Below are positions 9,349-17,982 of a stretch of DNA of 64,000 bases, piece after piece (position 1 is the first letter of the stretch; each line of letters starts with the position of its first letter). Origin of the DNA: Acetobacter ghanensis (GTDB lineage: Bacteria; Pseudomonadota; Alphaproteobacteria; Acetobacterales; Acetobacteraceae); the NCBI RefSeq assembly GCF_001499675.1, contig NZ_LN609302.1, forward strand, positions 776,896-840,895, given 5' to 3'. The notes below the pieces were generated by a model. The model ran no database searches. It had not been told where the DNA came from and was given only the letters and a program-made list of their open reading frames with translations. Made by a program: the position numbers and the translations under genes.

Positions 9349-9876
9349 TTAAGGGAGCAGGGTCTGCCCTTTTTTGGTCAGGGCGCTACAGAGTTTGACC
9401 CGCTCCGGGGTGGCAAGGGTTGCTATGTCAAAAGGGGTTGTTGTGCCATTTTGGAGTAGCCCCTGTCCCCCAATTGAATAGTAAGGGTCTTTCTGAACCG
9501 TCTGCTGTTTGGCAAGGGTGCGCGCTACGCTGCGTGATGTTGTGCCATAAACGTAGTTCTTATGAATGCAGTAGGCCAGCAACCCGGCCACATTACCGGC
9601 CCCTGCCTGGTTCATGCTGGGTAGGCCGTTTTCTTCAAGCGCACCGGGCGTTGCGGCTGTGATGGTGCCTGTAACGTTGTTGATAATCTGCGCGCCCTGA
9701 GTAGGGGCAGAATCTGGGTTGGCGGGGTTTGTGGCGGGTAATGCGCCGGGGGGAGGTGTTGGCGTGGTTGTGCCTGGTGGTAATTCAGCGGCAATTGTTT
9801 GGGCCTGTGTGGCATTAACACTTCCCAAAGACAGAATAAGAACAGAGAGAGCGACAGTCTGTTTGGAAAAAAGCAT
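9349..9876 (-). CDS. Secreted DUF2501 (YjjA-like) protein
   Basis: 175 aa starting MLFSKQTVALSVLILSL with a cleavable signal peptide ending near ATQA. After a Pro/Thr/Ala-rich stretch the C-terminal part has LLAYCIHKNYVYG and YYSIGGQGLLQNG, which I recognise as the DUF2501 (E. coli YjjA) pattern; function unknown. The start at 9876 is chosen because GGGGA lies upstream of it and the longer frame to 9948 has no ribosome site. Confidence 0.7.
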   Translation of the reverse strand: MLFSKQTVALSVLILSLGSVNATQAQTIAAELPPGTTTPTPPPGALPATNPANPDSAPTQGAQIINNVTGTITAATPGALEENGLPSMNQAGAGNVAGLLAYCIHKNYVYGTTSRSVARTLAKQQTVQKDPYYSIGGQGLLQNGTTTPFDIATLATPERVKLCSALTKKGQTLLP

Positions 9877-10084
9877 ATAAATATTCCCCATGATACAGGA
9901 ATACAAAATTAGAGGTGAGCGGAAGCAGATTGTCCTGTTATCCGTCATACTTCCTGTTGTGCATATGTTTATAAAGCGCGGGGAGTGGTTGGGTTCATTG
10001 AGACTGCATGGTCATGAACATGCATACGTTGGTATAATAAGTAAAATTCAGTGAATTTTTAAAAATAATAGGCATAACTGTTAG

Positions 10085-10118
10085 TAATAAAAACGGCTGG
10101 AGAAAATCTCCAGCCGTT
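10085..10118 (-). terminator. htpG terminator
   Basis: Perfect 11-bp stem AACGGCTGGAG (10092-10102) with CTCCAGCCGTT (10108-10118); on the minus strand it runs into TTTTTATTA. It lies 44 bases after the htpG stop. Confidence 0.88.
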
Positions 10119-10161
10119 CCGTGGTCGTCAATAAAAAGTGATGTGCCCGTTTTTATGGGGT

Positions 10162-12042
10162 TTATTTGGAAGAGGAGGGCGCTGCACTACCAGCCAAATA
10201 GTCCATGACCCGGCGCGAGAAGGCATTGACATCCTTTGGCGTTTCACCATTCTGAATGTTGGCAACATCAAGCAGGATGTGTGCTAGCGTATCAATATTG
10301 TCGCCTTCCTTCACTCGCTGCGCCAGCGTGTGCACAATGGGATGCGCGGGGTTAAGTTCCAGTACCGGCGTTACGTCCGGCAGGTCTTGCCCGCTGCGCT
10401 GCATCAGTTTGCGCAACTGGAGGTCCGGCCCGCCTTCTGGGGCGCTGAGCACCATGGCGCTGGTAACCAGCCTGTCAGTTGCCCGGATGTCGGATACGGC
10501 ATCGCCCAGAGCGGTCTTCAGGGCTGGGAGCAGGGTATCCATGTCGGCTTTTTCAGCCGCATCGGCCTCAGGTGCCCCAAATTTTTCCAGATCATTCAGC
10601 CCCTGTGCAACGTTGCGCAGGCTTTTGCCTTCGTACGTGCCAAGGCGTTCGGGCCAGAAGGAGTCTACTGGGTCGGACAGCAGAAGGACCTCCACGCCAC
10701 GCGCTTTAAACCCTTCAATCTGGGGAGAGGCGTTCAGCACGTCTGCACTGTCGCCCGTTACGTAGTAAATGGCGTCCTGCTCCGGCTTCATACGGGTGAT
10801 GTAGTCGTCCAGAGAAGTCAGACCGTCCACGGCGCTGGAGCGGAAGCGGCTTAGGGCAGCTACATCGGTTTTGTATGTGGGGTCATCCCACATGCCTTCT
10901 TTCAGAACCGGGCCAAAATTCTCCCAGAATGTGGCATAGCTTTGCGCATCTTTGGCGCGGCTTTTCAGTTCGTTCACCACCTTGGTGGTGACGGCCTTGC
11001 GGATGCGGGCCAGAATGGGCGTTGCCTGCAACATCTCGCGCGAGACGTTAAGAGGCAGGTCTTCCGTATCAACCACACCCTGCACAAAGCGCAGCCATGG
11101 CGGCAGAATTTCTGCATCGTCGGTAATGAACATCCGGCGCACATGCAGGCGCACCTTGCTCTCACGCGTTTGTTCACCAAACTCAAACGGGCGGGATGAA
11201 GGCACGAACAGCAGGGCGGAAAATTCCATTGTGCCTTCTGCGCGCCAGTGCAGCGTGTCCCACGGTTTGTCAAAGTTGTGGGTTATGTGGCGGTAAAATT
11301 CCTCAAGCTGTTCTTCCGTTACATCATTGCGGGACTTGCGCCACAGGGCTGTGCCTTCGTTTGCGGCTTCTTCCTTGCCTTCACGCATGATGGTAACGGG
11401 CCATGCAATGTGGTCCGACCATTTGCGAATAATGGCCTGCAGGCGCCACGGGTCCAGAAATTCATCCGCATCGGATTTGATGTGCAGGGTAATGTCGGTG
11501 CCCGCTTTCTCACGCGTGGCGGGCTCCAGCGTATAGGACCCTCTGCCATCGGACGACCAGCGCCATGCTTCATCCGACCCTGCCCGGCGGGAGACAACAT
11601 CCACCTTGTCCGCCACCATGAAGGCCGCATAAAAGCCGACCCCAAACTGGCCGATCAGGCTTGGACGGTCTTCGGGCTTTGCGTTTTCAAGCTTCTGGCC
11701 AAATGCGCGGGTGCCAGAGCGGGCAATGGTGCCAAGGTTGGCCACCAGTTCCTCCCGGCTCATGCCTGACCCATCATCACTAATTGTCAGCAGACGGGCA
11801 TCTTTGTCCGGGTTGATGCTGATCTTGGCATTTTCGGGCAGGGCCTGCGCGGCATCGGTCAGGGCTTCAAAACGGCGGCGGTCGGTCGCATCCGCAGAGT
11901 TTGCGACCAGTTCGCGCAGGAAAATTTCGCGCTCGGAGTAGAGCGAATGTACAACCAGATCAAGCAGCCGTCCAACTTCCGCGCTGAATTCACGCGTTTC
12001 ACTTCCCTGATGCGCTGTAGTGTTCGGGGTTGCTTCTGTCAT
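10162..12042 (-). CDS. htpG: Chaperone HtpG (bacterial Hsp90)
   Basis: ATP-dependent cytoplasmic chaperone, 626 aa, normal length. The N-terminal GHKL ATPase has VANSADATD (Mg/ATP Asn), SDDGSGM and [10 protein letters not shown]; the middle domain has [18 protein letters not shown], and a dimerisation domain follows. AGGA precedes the ATG at 12042. The GHKL Asn motif reads NSADATD where many homologues have NASDA, a common variant. Confidence 0.96.
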   Translation of the reverse strand: MTEATPNTTAHQGSETREFSAEVGRLLDLVVHSLYSEREIFLRELVANSADATDRRRFEALTDAAQALPENAKISINPDKDARLLTISDDGSGMSREELVANLGTIARSGTRAFGQKLENAKPEDRPSLIGQFGVGFYAAFMVADKVDVVSRRAGSDEAWRWSSDGRGSYTLEPATREKAGTDITLHIKSDADEFLDPWRLQAIIRKWSDHIAWPVTIMREGKEEAANEGTALWRKSRNDVTEEQLEEFYRHITHNFDKPWDTLHWRAEGTMEFSALLFVPSSRPFEFGEQTRESKVRLHVRRMFITDDAEILPPWLRFVQGVVDTEDLPLNVSREMLQATPILARIRKAVTTKVVNELKSRAKDAQSYATFWENFGPVLKEGMWDDPTYKTDVAALSRFRSSAVDGLTSLDDYITRMKPEQDAIYYVTGDSADVLNASPQIEGFKARGVEVLLLSDPVDSFWPERLGTYEGKSLRNVAQGLNDLEKFGAPEADAAEKADMDTLLPALKTALGDAVSDIRATDRLVTSAMVLSAPEGGPDLQLRKLMQRSGQDLPDVTPVLELNPAHPIVHTLAQRVKEGDNIDTLAHILLDVANIQNGETPKDVNAFSRRVMDYLAGSAAPSSSK

Positions 12043-12177
12043 GCTACGGTCCTGTCAATCACGCTAAATATCTCTATGCGCAGTGTATGCCATACCGTTG
12101 AGGGTATGCACCACTGCCTGTTATGCTTGAACAGATGTGGTGGCTGGAGCTTGTTTTCAATATCTGACGCAGGCTTA

Positions 12178-13122
12178 TCAGGGGGCGTGATGGTGGGTGT
12201 TCTTCTGCGTGGGGACGTGCGCCAAAATCTGCTCAACAAGAATGGTCAACGCATCGGTCAACGCGGCAAAGCCTTCGTGGGGGGTGCGTGTGCTTTCCTC
12301 CATATAAAGACCTCGGCGCATTTCTATTTGCAGGGCGTGCATGTTGGTGCTGGGGCGGCCGTAATGGCGTGTAATGTATCCGCCTGCATAGGGGTGGTTT
12401 CGGGCGGTCTTAAATCCCAGACCTTGCAATGTCTGTTCTGCCACGTTGGTCAGGTGTCGTGAGCAGGACGTACCGTAGCGGTCCCCCAGCACAAAGTCCG
12501 GCGAGCCAGCTTGTAGGGCATCGGGCATGGAGTGCAGGTCCAGCAACAAGCAAAAACCGTACTGTTTAAGGGCAGCCTCTAGCAGGCCCGCCAGTGCGGC
12601 ATGGTATGGCATCCAATAATGGCGGATACGCAGGGCCGCTTCCATAAACGGCAGACGTTGCCGATAAATGGGGCGTCGGTCCGCGACAATGCGAGGAATA
12701 GAACCTAGCCCTGCCAGCCCCCGTTCAGATGGAGAGACAAAAGAGGGAATGGTGCCGTGGAACATGCGGCTGTCTAGGTCCCATGCTGCCCGGTTTACAT
12801 CGCAGAATACGCGCGGAAAAGTTGCGTGAATTAACGGTGGCCCCAGTGCCTGAGCCCCTTTGGCAAGTTCATCAACAAAACTGTCTTCGCCGCTGCGTAG
12901 AATGTCCAGTGGTTGGCGTGCGGCCTGCACAAACGCTTCGGGGTAAAAATGCCCGGAGTGGGGGGAGGCCAGCACAACAGGCCCGGCACCAGGTGTGCCA
13001 GAGAGCATAACAGGGGCAGGAGCAGCCTGCCTGCTGGGGTTTTCCTCTCTGTTCGCTTCCTGCTGGGCCTGAAAAAAACGCTTCAGGCTTGGAGGAAACA
13101 GGGAGGACGCAAAATTTTTCAT
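12178..13122 (-). CDS. N-formylglutamate amidohydrolase family protein (HutG-like)
   Basis: 314 aa. The core has VVLASPHSGHFYP, RSGEDSFVDEL, FCDVNRAAWDLD, LLLDLHSMPD, THIS-type metal-ligand regions and a C-terminal IEMRRGLYM, the pattern of zinc-dependent N-formylglutamate amidohydrolases. No other histidine-degradation genes are next to it, so its true substrate is open. The ATG at 13122 is preceded by GGGA; the frame stays open to 13179 without a better start. Confidence 0.82.
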   Translation of the reverse strand: MKNFASSLFPPSLKRFFQAQQEANREENPSRQAAPAPVMLSGTPGAGPVVLASPHSGHFYPEAFVQAARQPLDILRSGEDSFVDELAKGAQALGPPLIHATFPRVFCDVNRAAWDLDSRMFHGTIPSFVSPSERGLAGLGSIPRIVADRRPIYRQRLPFMEAALRIRHYWMPYHAALAGLLEAALKQYGFCLLLDLHSMPDALQAGSPDFVLGDRYGTSCSRHLTNVAEQTLQGLGFKTARNHPYAGGYITRHYGRPSTNMHALQIEMRRGLYMEESTRTPHEGFAALTDALTILVEQILAHVPTQKNTHHHAP

Positions 13123-13188
13123 ATTCCCACTATTGTGGGCTTGCGCTTGCAAGGCAAGGAGGATAAAAGGCCCACACACATCAGGAAT

Positions 13189-13263
13189 GGGCGCATAGCT
13201 CAGCGGTAGAGCACTACCTTGACATGGTAGGGGTCACAGGTTCAATCCCTGTTGCGCCCACCA
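13189..13263 (+). tRNA. tRNA-Val (anticodon GAC)
   Basis: Full cloverleaf: acceptor GGGCGCA pairs with TGCGCCC, D arm GCTC/GAGC, anticodon stem CTACC/GGTAG around loop TTGACAT (anticodon GAC), T arm with GGTTCAATCCC, and an encoded CCA end. It is the attachment gene of the prophage: its 3' part is repeated at 59211. Confidence 0.95.
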
Positions 13264-13277
13264 TTCCTGAGCCGCAG
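13219..13277. repeat. attL: 59-bp core shared with attR
   Basis: Identical to 59211-59269. The core starts at the two bases before the anticodon GAC and runs through the CCA end into the first arm of the terminator hairpin, so insertion rebuilds a whole tRNA at this end. The integrase gene lies 116 bases to the right. Confidence 0.93.
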
Positions 13278-13291
13278 AAAACTGCGGTTTT
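13272..13291 (+). terminator. tRNA-Val terminator (left copy, phage-derived loop)
   Basis: Stem CCGCAG (13272-13277) with CTGCGG (13282-13287) then TTTT. The right copy at 59264-59279 has the same stem but loop TATT in place of AAAA, so the phage brings its own right half of the hairpin and restores termination of the tRNA transcript. Confidence 0.8.
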
Positions 13292-13335
13292 CACCATGTC
13301 CCCCGCGGAAATTTTCCACTCGTTTAAATCTATTT

Positions 13336-13388
13336 CAGTCCACCATTGTCTATGGTTTCAGGCTGGTATCTGTGGAAAATCCGTGGAG
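13336..13388. other. Candidate integrase arm-type sites, left end
   Basis: CAGTCCAC at 13336-13343 and TGTGGAAAATCCGTGGAG at 13371-13388. Both recur inside the right end of the phage (59199-59206 and 59131-59148), in the same orientation and in the order expected for the two arms of attP. They lie between the core and the int stop codon. Confidence 0.5.
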
Positions 13389-13392
13389 CATT

Positions 13393-14502
13393 TTAGGCCG
13401 CATTCCCCACACACGGCCCATCCCTCCACCATCTCTCTATCTGGTCCTTATACGCCTCTGGCATCAACTTGGCGTATATTGTCACCGTATTGATGTTGCT
13501 CCATGCGCCGTCCGTTTGGAGCCGGAGAAGGTCTCGGTGTACGCAGTAGTGCCAAGAGGCCCACGTATGCCGAAGATCGTGTGGCGTGAAGTCGGGCACA
13601 AAGCACGATTGCAAAGAAGTTTGGCCCGCAGGAATCCATTCACGCAATCGCCCCGGCAGACCTGCACGCCTGCAAGCCCCAGCCCATCCGTTTTTTATCT
13701 GCCCCCCATATTGCCTTGCAGAGTTGTGGTACCGCTCACCGATAACGGAGCCTTTTCGGGTTTGCGTTACGGGGCGGAATACGTGACCTTCCCGCCATTC
13801 TATGCGCTTCAGCCAGTCAATTACGCATGGCGGCATATCAATGTGCCTCTGGTTCCCCTGCTTCTGCCAGACGACAGCGCGCGCGCCCCACAAATCAACA
13901 TCACTCCATTCCAGATCGAGGGCCTCAGACAGTCGGCAGCCGGTCCCGATTAGAAAGACGAATAGGGGCTGCAAGTGTAGGGCGGCATGAGCAACAAGCT
14001 GCGTTGCCTCGTCTGGGCGCAGGAATTTTTTTGGTTTGGATTGTATAGAGATAGGGGCAAACGCTGGTCGGTCGCACCAGCCTTGTATTGCTCCAAACTC
14101 TAGGATTGCTTGCAATGGGGTTCTGACAGCCCGCTTTTTTGTCGCTGGAGTTGCTTCTTCACCATCCTCAAGAATGGCTGCATATGCCCCTTTTAAAGAT
14201 GCTTGGCTGATTTCAGTCAGCCTTCTTTCGCCAAAGTACTTGAGAAGGCGCAGGAGGTACTTGTGGGTGGCTGGTGATCGGGGCTTATCATCAAGATAAG
14301 CTGTGACCGCCTCAGCAAAGGTTATGACTGCGCGCTTGCCATAGATTGTTTCGTTCCAGAGTTCTGCCTCGCGCTTGCGGCGGATTTCTTCTGCGATCCT
14401 CTTGTTAGCCGTTCCAGTGCTTTCGAATATGCTTTGCCCGGCGATAGTGCCGCGCATGTAGAGATTTTTCGATTTTGGGACTGTGACGATCTTGAGGGGC
14501 AT
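13393..14502 (-). CDS. int: Phage integrase, tyrosine recombinase
   Basis: 369 aa. The N-terminal part has YMRGTIAGQSIFESTGT, typical of alphaproteobacterial phage integrases. Catalytic set: Arg in GTGCRLSEALDL (about residue 197), HDLRHTWASW (about 318-327), a Trp replacing the second His in DGAWSNINT, and the nucleophile Tyr in VTIYAKLMPEAY (about 352). It cuts and joins at the tRNA-Val core. It is the last gene of the leftward early operon; its first 181 bases overlap the upstream Xis-like gene in another frame. Confidence 0.95.
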   Translation of the reverse strand: MPLKIVTVPKSKNLYMRGTIAGQSIFESTGTANKRIAEEIRRKREAELWNETIYGKRAVITFAEAVTAYLDDKPRSPATHKYLLRLLKYFGERRLTEISQASLKGAYAAILEDGEEATPATKKRAVRTPLQAILEFGAIQGWCDRPAFAPISIQSKPKKFLRPDEATQLVAHAALHLQPLFVFLIGTGCRLSEALDLEWSDVDLWGARAVVWQKQGNQRHIDMPPCVIDWLKRIEWREGHVFRPVTQTRKGSVIGERYHNSARQYGGQIKNGWAGACRRAGLPGRLREWIPAGQTSLQSCFVPDFTPHDLRHTWASWHYCVHRDLLRLQTDGAWSNINTVTIYAKLMPEAYKDQIERWWRDGPCVGNAA

Positions 14503-14696
14503 TCGATACTCTCAATAAGCCTTTCATAGTCTTGGGGAGAAAATAGATACTTCCGGCCCCACCTGCGATGCGTGGGGCCTCCTGCATATTCCGGACAGTC
14601 GCGAAGGTGGTCGAGTAGGCGGCACCGCCCTATCTTCCCACGCAACCGCTCCAGCACGTCTGGCAGCGTCATAAGATCAGGCAGAACCTCACCCAT
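14322..14696 (-). CDS. Xis-like small DNA-binding protein overlapping int
   Basis: 124 aa; the first 65 residues (LPDVLERLRGKIGRCRLLDHL, later RRWGRKYLFSPQDYERLIE) look like the short winged-helix domain of excisionases and related helpers. A strong GGAGGAGTGG precedes the ATG. The C-terminal half is read out of frame from the start of int and is low in complexity, so the functional part is probably only the N-terminal domain. Upstream neighbour overlaps it by eight bases. Confidence 0.6.
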   Translation of the reverse strand: MGEVLPDLMTLPDVLERLRGKIGRCRLLDHLRDCPEYAGGPTHRRWGRKYLFSPQDYERLIESIECPSRSSQSQNRKISTCAALSPGKAYSKALERLTRGSQKKSAASARQNSGTKQSMASAQS

Positions 14697-15084
14697 CCAC
14701 TCCTCCCTTCACCGGAATAGGCCGGTCGTTGCGCACCTCTGGAATGGTTATGGTTTCGGGGGCTGGTGATGCTTCTGTGTTTGGTGGGGAGGGGAATGGC
14801 TGCCAGTGGGTTGGAGGCTTATCAAACTGCTCCTGCCATTCAAGCATTCCGCGATATGGAAAGCGGTCTGCCATCACACGCCCATCCTCATAATGGGTCA
14901 GAATGTTAGTATCCCTCGGCGCACTCTCAATCGACCTCCAAGCCGCCGCGTCTGCTGCCGCGAGGGCAACCCGACTGGCCGCAATGCATTCATCTTTTCT
15001 GGATACATCTGCATTATTCCAATCCATGCAGAATATCTCGCTACATATCGCCCGTGCAGCCGCTTCTATTCTTGGGTCAGTCAT
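14689..15084 (-). CDS. DUF551-type small phage protein
   Basis: 131 aa. The middle has AWRSIESAPRDTNILTHYEDG and the end THWQPFPSPP, the pattern of DUF551 proteins found in many early phage operons; function unknown. Start ATG 15084 overlaps the preceding stop (TGATG). Confidence 0.65.
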   Translation of the reverse strand: MTDPRIEAAARAICSEIFCMDWNNADVSRKDECIAASRVALAAADAAAWRSIESAPRDTNILTHYEDGRVMADRFPYRGMLEWQEQFDKPPTHWQPFPSPPNTEASPAPETITIPEVRNDRPIPVKGGVDG

Positions 15085-15398
15085 CACCCCACCTCCCGCG
15101 CTGCGTCGATGGTCACGCGAATATCGAGAAGATCAGCAGGAAGTGTCCGCTGGTAGCGAGCGAGTAGCACCTTCTCCCATTGTGGATTGCCGCCATACTC
15201 ACCGATGACAACATCTTGCGTGCCGATCCAATCCAACCGCTCACTATCCAGCCCAATCTCCGCCCGCACGCGCTGTTCTGCACGGTGTTCGGCTTCTAGG
15301 ATCATGTCTTCAGCCTCGCGTATATGGCCATCATCATAACGCAGCGGGTAAGCTAATCGTTTGGCCAGTTCTAGCGTCTGCTCCTCTCTCGTCATCAT
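15084..15398 (-). CDS. Hypothetical early phage protein
   Basis: 104 aa, charged and mostly helical in appearance (REEQTLELAKRLAYPL, ILEAEHRAEQRVRAE). No recognised domain. The ATG at 15398 has GGGG eight bases upstream; the frame is open to a TTG at 15422. Overlaps the end of the 34-aa membrane gene before it and is coupled to the DUF551 gene after it. Confidence 0.6.
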   Translation of the reverse strand: MMTREEQTLELAKRLAYPLRYDDGHIREAEDMILEAEHRAEQRVRAEIGLDSERLDWIGTQDVVIGEYGGNPQWEKVLLARYQRTLPADLLDIRVTIDAAREVG

Positions 15399-15402
15399 GG
15401 CG

Positions 15403-15507
15403 CTAACCCCATTTCCTGCCAAACGATTTTAGGAGGCAGATCAGGTAAAAAGCTCCTAATCCAATCGCAATCACCGACCCGATTATGATCCCTAACAATA
15501 CCTTCAT
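15403..15507 (-). CDS. 34-aa single-span membrane peptide
   Basis: Starts MKVLLGIIIGSVIAIGLGAF, ends LKSFGRKWG: one membrane span with a positively charged C-terminus. GGGAG lies upstream, and the ATG overlaps the previous stop (ATGA), which is the coupling used throughout this operon. Role unknown; small early membrane peptides of phages often act on host membrane processes. Confidence 0.6.
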   Translation of the reverse strand: MKVLLGIIIGSVIAIGLGAFYLICLLKSFGRKWG

Positions 15508-15875
15508 GGTGCGTCTCCCAGGTTGCGGATTGCATGAGCAATGGCACGTGCCGTATTAGTCGGTGAAAGTTCAGTGCCATTCCAGCTTTCACCGATGCGG
15601 ATTGCCTTTTGAGCGGCACGCTCCCGCTCCCCCGCTAGCATCTCGTCTATTTGCGCGGGGGTGAGGGCGGGGATGGAATTGCGAGCAGCGATAACTTGCC
15701 TGTCGATCTCCGCCAGGAATGGGAAAACTGCCTTTGCCATCTTTCGCGCGCCAGATGCGACTGCGATATTCTTCCTCGCCTGCTCCGTAAGGGTTGTGAT
15801 GTTGTTGAGAGCCACGTAGCAAGTTTCATTTACTGTGCCGGGCCGCTCGGGGTTGGGCCAGTTTTTGTTAGTCAT
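15504..15875 (-). CDS. Hypothetical early phage protein
   Basis: 123 aa beginning MTNKNWPNPERPG. The central part (LTEQARKNIAVASGARKMAK, ERERAAQKAIRIGESW) is helical and basic. I do not recognise a family. Both ends overlap the neighbours by 4-8 bases, so it is translated as part of the leftward operon. Confidence 0.6.
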   Translation of the reverse strand: MTNKNWPNPERPGTVNETCYVALNNITTLTEQARKNIAVASGARKMAKAVFPFLAEIDRQVIAARNSIPALTPAQIDEMLAGERERAAQKAIRIGESWNGTELSPTNTARAIAHAIRNLGDAP

Positions 15876-16062
15876 CGAGCCATGCCTCCCGGTTTTCTGA
15901 TGTGGCAGGGACGCCATGCCTTTCCTCAATGACATCATTTATGCCCCTATCTGGGCAACAATTTAGACAGCCGTTAGAAAGTATCTCCTGCCGTTCTGTT
16001 TCAGAAGCTCCGCAACCACGGCAGTATCTTTCTGGGTTGGGTCGGTTTGTGGGGATGGTCAT
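15868..16062 (-). CDS. Small zinc-ribbon-like protein
   Basis: 64 aa, MTIPTNRPNPERYCRGCGAS with a second Cys cluster CLNCCPDRG, giving a CxxC...CxxC pattern fit for one zinc ion. Unknown role. The NRPNPER start resembles the NWPNPERPG start of the next gene, so the two N-termini may share an origin. ATGA overlap with the gene before it. Confidence 0.6.
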   Translation of the reverse strand: MTIPTNRPNPERYCRGCGASETERQEILSNGCLNCCPDRGINDVIEERHGVPATSENREAWLDD

Positions 16063-16613
16063 GCCGCGCCGTCTTTCAGGGCTTCGCGAGCAGCACGCCG
16101 AGCATCGTCTAGTTTTGCCAGTAAATCTCCGCATCCATCGCGCATCATGCTCTGGTAAGTATCGTTACTGCGCATAAAACAGAGGTTATTATTTGCATTT
16201 TCGAGGCTTTCAAGCGCCTCCCGCAACCGCGCAATCTCCGCGTCCTTCTCGGCAAGTTTGGCGAGGGCGTCTGATTGGAGGACAGTTTCAGGGAACTCAG
16301 AGCAGGCGCGTTCTAGGGCTTGATCCCATCCGTAACTCATCGCTTCGTATCGGTCATGTATGTTGCGGTCTTCTAACCCGCAGCCCATTCCCTGATCGTG
16401 ATATTCTGGTGCATATTCAAAATAATCTACAACCCCCAACTCCCCACCCTGCACAGGCGTGCCGATGGCAAGCAGCGCAGCTTCAAACGTAGATGTCGTC
16501 GTGGGCTTACCCTGCTCAACCCCCGCTTTCGCGCGCGCATCACTACATGCAGAGACTTGGGCTTCGGCCAGCGGGAACTGCACGAACACGCCGGTGGGTT
16601 TCTGGTCGGTCAT
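16059..16613 (-). CDS. Hypothetical early phage protein with C-terminal coiled coil
   Basis: 184 aa. Residues about 120-150 (LAKLAEKDAEIARLREALES) form a clear coiled coil. The middle has GVVDYFEYAPEYHDQGMG and no known motif. Overlaps both neighbours by four bases. Confidence 0.6.
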   Translation of the reverse strand: MTDQKPTGVFVQFPLAEAQVSACSDARAKAGVEQGKPTTTSTFEAALLAIGTPVQGGELGVVDYFEYAPEYHDQGMGCGLEDRNIHDRYEAMSYGWDQALERACSEFPETVLQSDALAKLAEKDAEIARLREALESLENANNNLCFMRSNDTYQSMMRDGCGDLLAKLDDARRAAREALKDGAA

Positions 16614-16777
16614 TCGCCTTTCTCCACAGAATAAAATTCAAAATCGGAAGTGTCCGCATAAGCAAGTTTCACGCGCCGTTTGGCATCATCTTCATGGAAC
16701 GCCCACAACGAAGCCCTCAAATGCCTCACTCCATTATCCCAGACCGTAAATTCAACGGTATACAAAGATAATTTCAT
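16610..16777 (-). CDS. 55-aa hypothetical protein
   Basis: Starts MKLSLYTVEFTVWDNGVR and ends DFEFYSVEKGE; likely a small mixed alpha/beta fold. Both ends overlap neighbouring genes by four bases (ATGA), which strongly supports that it is translated although it is very short. No family recognised. Confidence 0.65.
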   Translation of the reverse strand: MKLSLYTVEFTVWDNGVRHLRASLWAFHEDDAKRRVKLAYADTSDFEFYSVEKGE

Positions 16778-17169
16778 TCACCCTCTCCCGGCAGGACTTC
16801 GCGGACGTGGATGGTGCGGATGTATTGGCCTAAGTCGCGCTTTTGCCTCGCCCCCTCATAGGAAGCCATAAGAGGACCAAACCCCCAAGAATACTCATTC
16901 ACCCAAAACTCCCGCGCCACAGGGACTTCTCGGGCGTTCATGAGGTCGTAAGGATGATCTACCTTTGCCTTGGTCGCCCATCCTTCCGGGTCATAGGAAC
17001 AGACAGCTTCTTTTCCCAGAGCACCGGCATGATAAACAGCACCCGCAATGGGGAAGTCTCCTTTCATATCCCGGCACAAAATCCGTACCGGCCTTCCATC
17101 CCGAGTGCAAAACGGCCCCTCATGCTCCGGCGTGTACGGGCCGATGATTTCGAGTTTCTTCTGGGTCAT
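16774..17169 (-). CDS. Hypothetical phage protein
   Basis: 131 aa. Contains GRPVRILCRDMKGDFPIAGA, a stretch seen in small accessory proteins of many phages, and a C-terminal IRTIHVREVLPGEGE. No enzymatic motif. ATGA overlap on both sides. Confidence 0.62.
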   Translation of the reverse strand: MTQKKLEIIGPYTPEHEGPFCTRDGRPVRILCRDMKGDFPIAGAVYHAGALGKEAVCSYDPEGWATKAKVDHPYDLMNAREVPVAREFWVNEYSWGFGPLMASYEGARQKRDLGQYIRTIHVREVLPGEGE

Positions 17170-17981
17170 GCTGGCACCTCATCAACCGGCGCGGCCGCAT
17201 GTTCCTGCGCAAACTCGGCGCGCTTGGCAGCAATCATGTCCTGCACATCGGATTGCACGTCTTCGGGGATAGGGCGACCTGCTTCTTGGGCACGAGCCAG
17301 AGTACGCTGCCATGTCTGCCAGAGCGTATCTGTGCAGTTGGCATCTGTGCAGCCAGCAAGGCGCTCTTGGAATATGGCGCGGTGGTCTATGGGCTTGGGT
17401 TCTGCAATGCGCTCTTGGCGTGGTGTAATATCAACTGTTTCCTGAGGAGTGTCTTGCGCTTCCTCCGCCGTGATCAGGCCGCGCAGCACGTCCGGAAAAG
17501 CATCGCGAAGAGCAAAGCCACGGGCACGCATTTGCAGCATACGCTTCGGATACTGCTTCCATGGCCCCTGCTTATTCCAGAGGCTTGCCGCCTGAGCATC
17601 GGCCACGCTAAAGCGGCGCTCAACGGGCGACTTCCCCTTGCGCTTGGCAATGCAGACCGCGACCATATGATCGCCATCACCTTCGATATGCTCAATCACA
17701 TCATCGCAAACGGGCGCCGCCTTCACGAGACCAAGAAGGGCGTCACCCCATACGCTAGGACGGCCATTGATTACGGCGATATTTTGCAGGGACTGCAGGG
17801 GAGCAAGACCAAGCTCGGAACCCATTTGGACGGCAATCAAGACGGCTTCCGGCTTGTTGCTGTATGCCTGTGGAACCATGCCGCTCTTTGCAGCAATGCC
17901 CGCAAAGCGCATGAGCTGGTCAAAGGTAGTGATCTGTATAGCGGGCGTGTGATTGCCTGCTGTTGTCAGGGAATTACTCAT
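17166..17981 (-). CDS. RecT-like single-strand annealing recombinase
   Basis: 271 aa. The region SELGLAPLQSLQNIAVINGR followed by MLQMRARGFALRDAFPDVL (about residue 155) is typical of RecT-family annealing proteins; the C-terminus is a charged tail. Likely pairs complementary single strands in phage recombination. ATG 17981 is used because AAGGA lies eight bases upstream. Its neighbour is a Gp157-like gene, a common pairing. The RecT call is by pattern and not an alignment. Confidence 0.7.
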   Translation of the reverse strand: MSNSLTTAGNHTPAIQITTFDQLMRFAGIAAKSGMVPQAYSNKPEAVLIAVQMGSELGLAPLQSLQNIAVINGRPSVWGDALLGLVKAAPVCDDVIEHIEGDGDHMVAVCIAKRKGKSPVERRFSVADAQAASLWNKQGPWKQYPKRMLQMRARGFALRDAFPDVLRGLITAEEAQDTPQETVDITPRQERIAEPKPIDHRAIFQERLAGCTDANCTDTLWQTWQRTLARAQEAGRPIPEDVQSDVQDMIAAKRAEFAQEHAAAPVDEVPA

Positions 17982-17982
17982 A

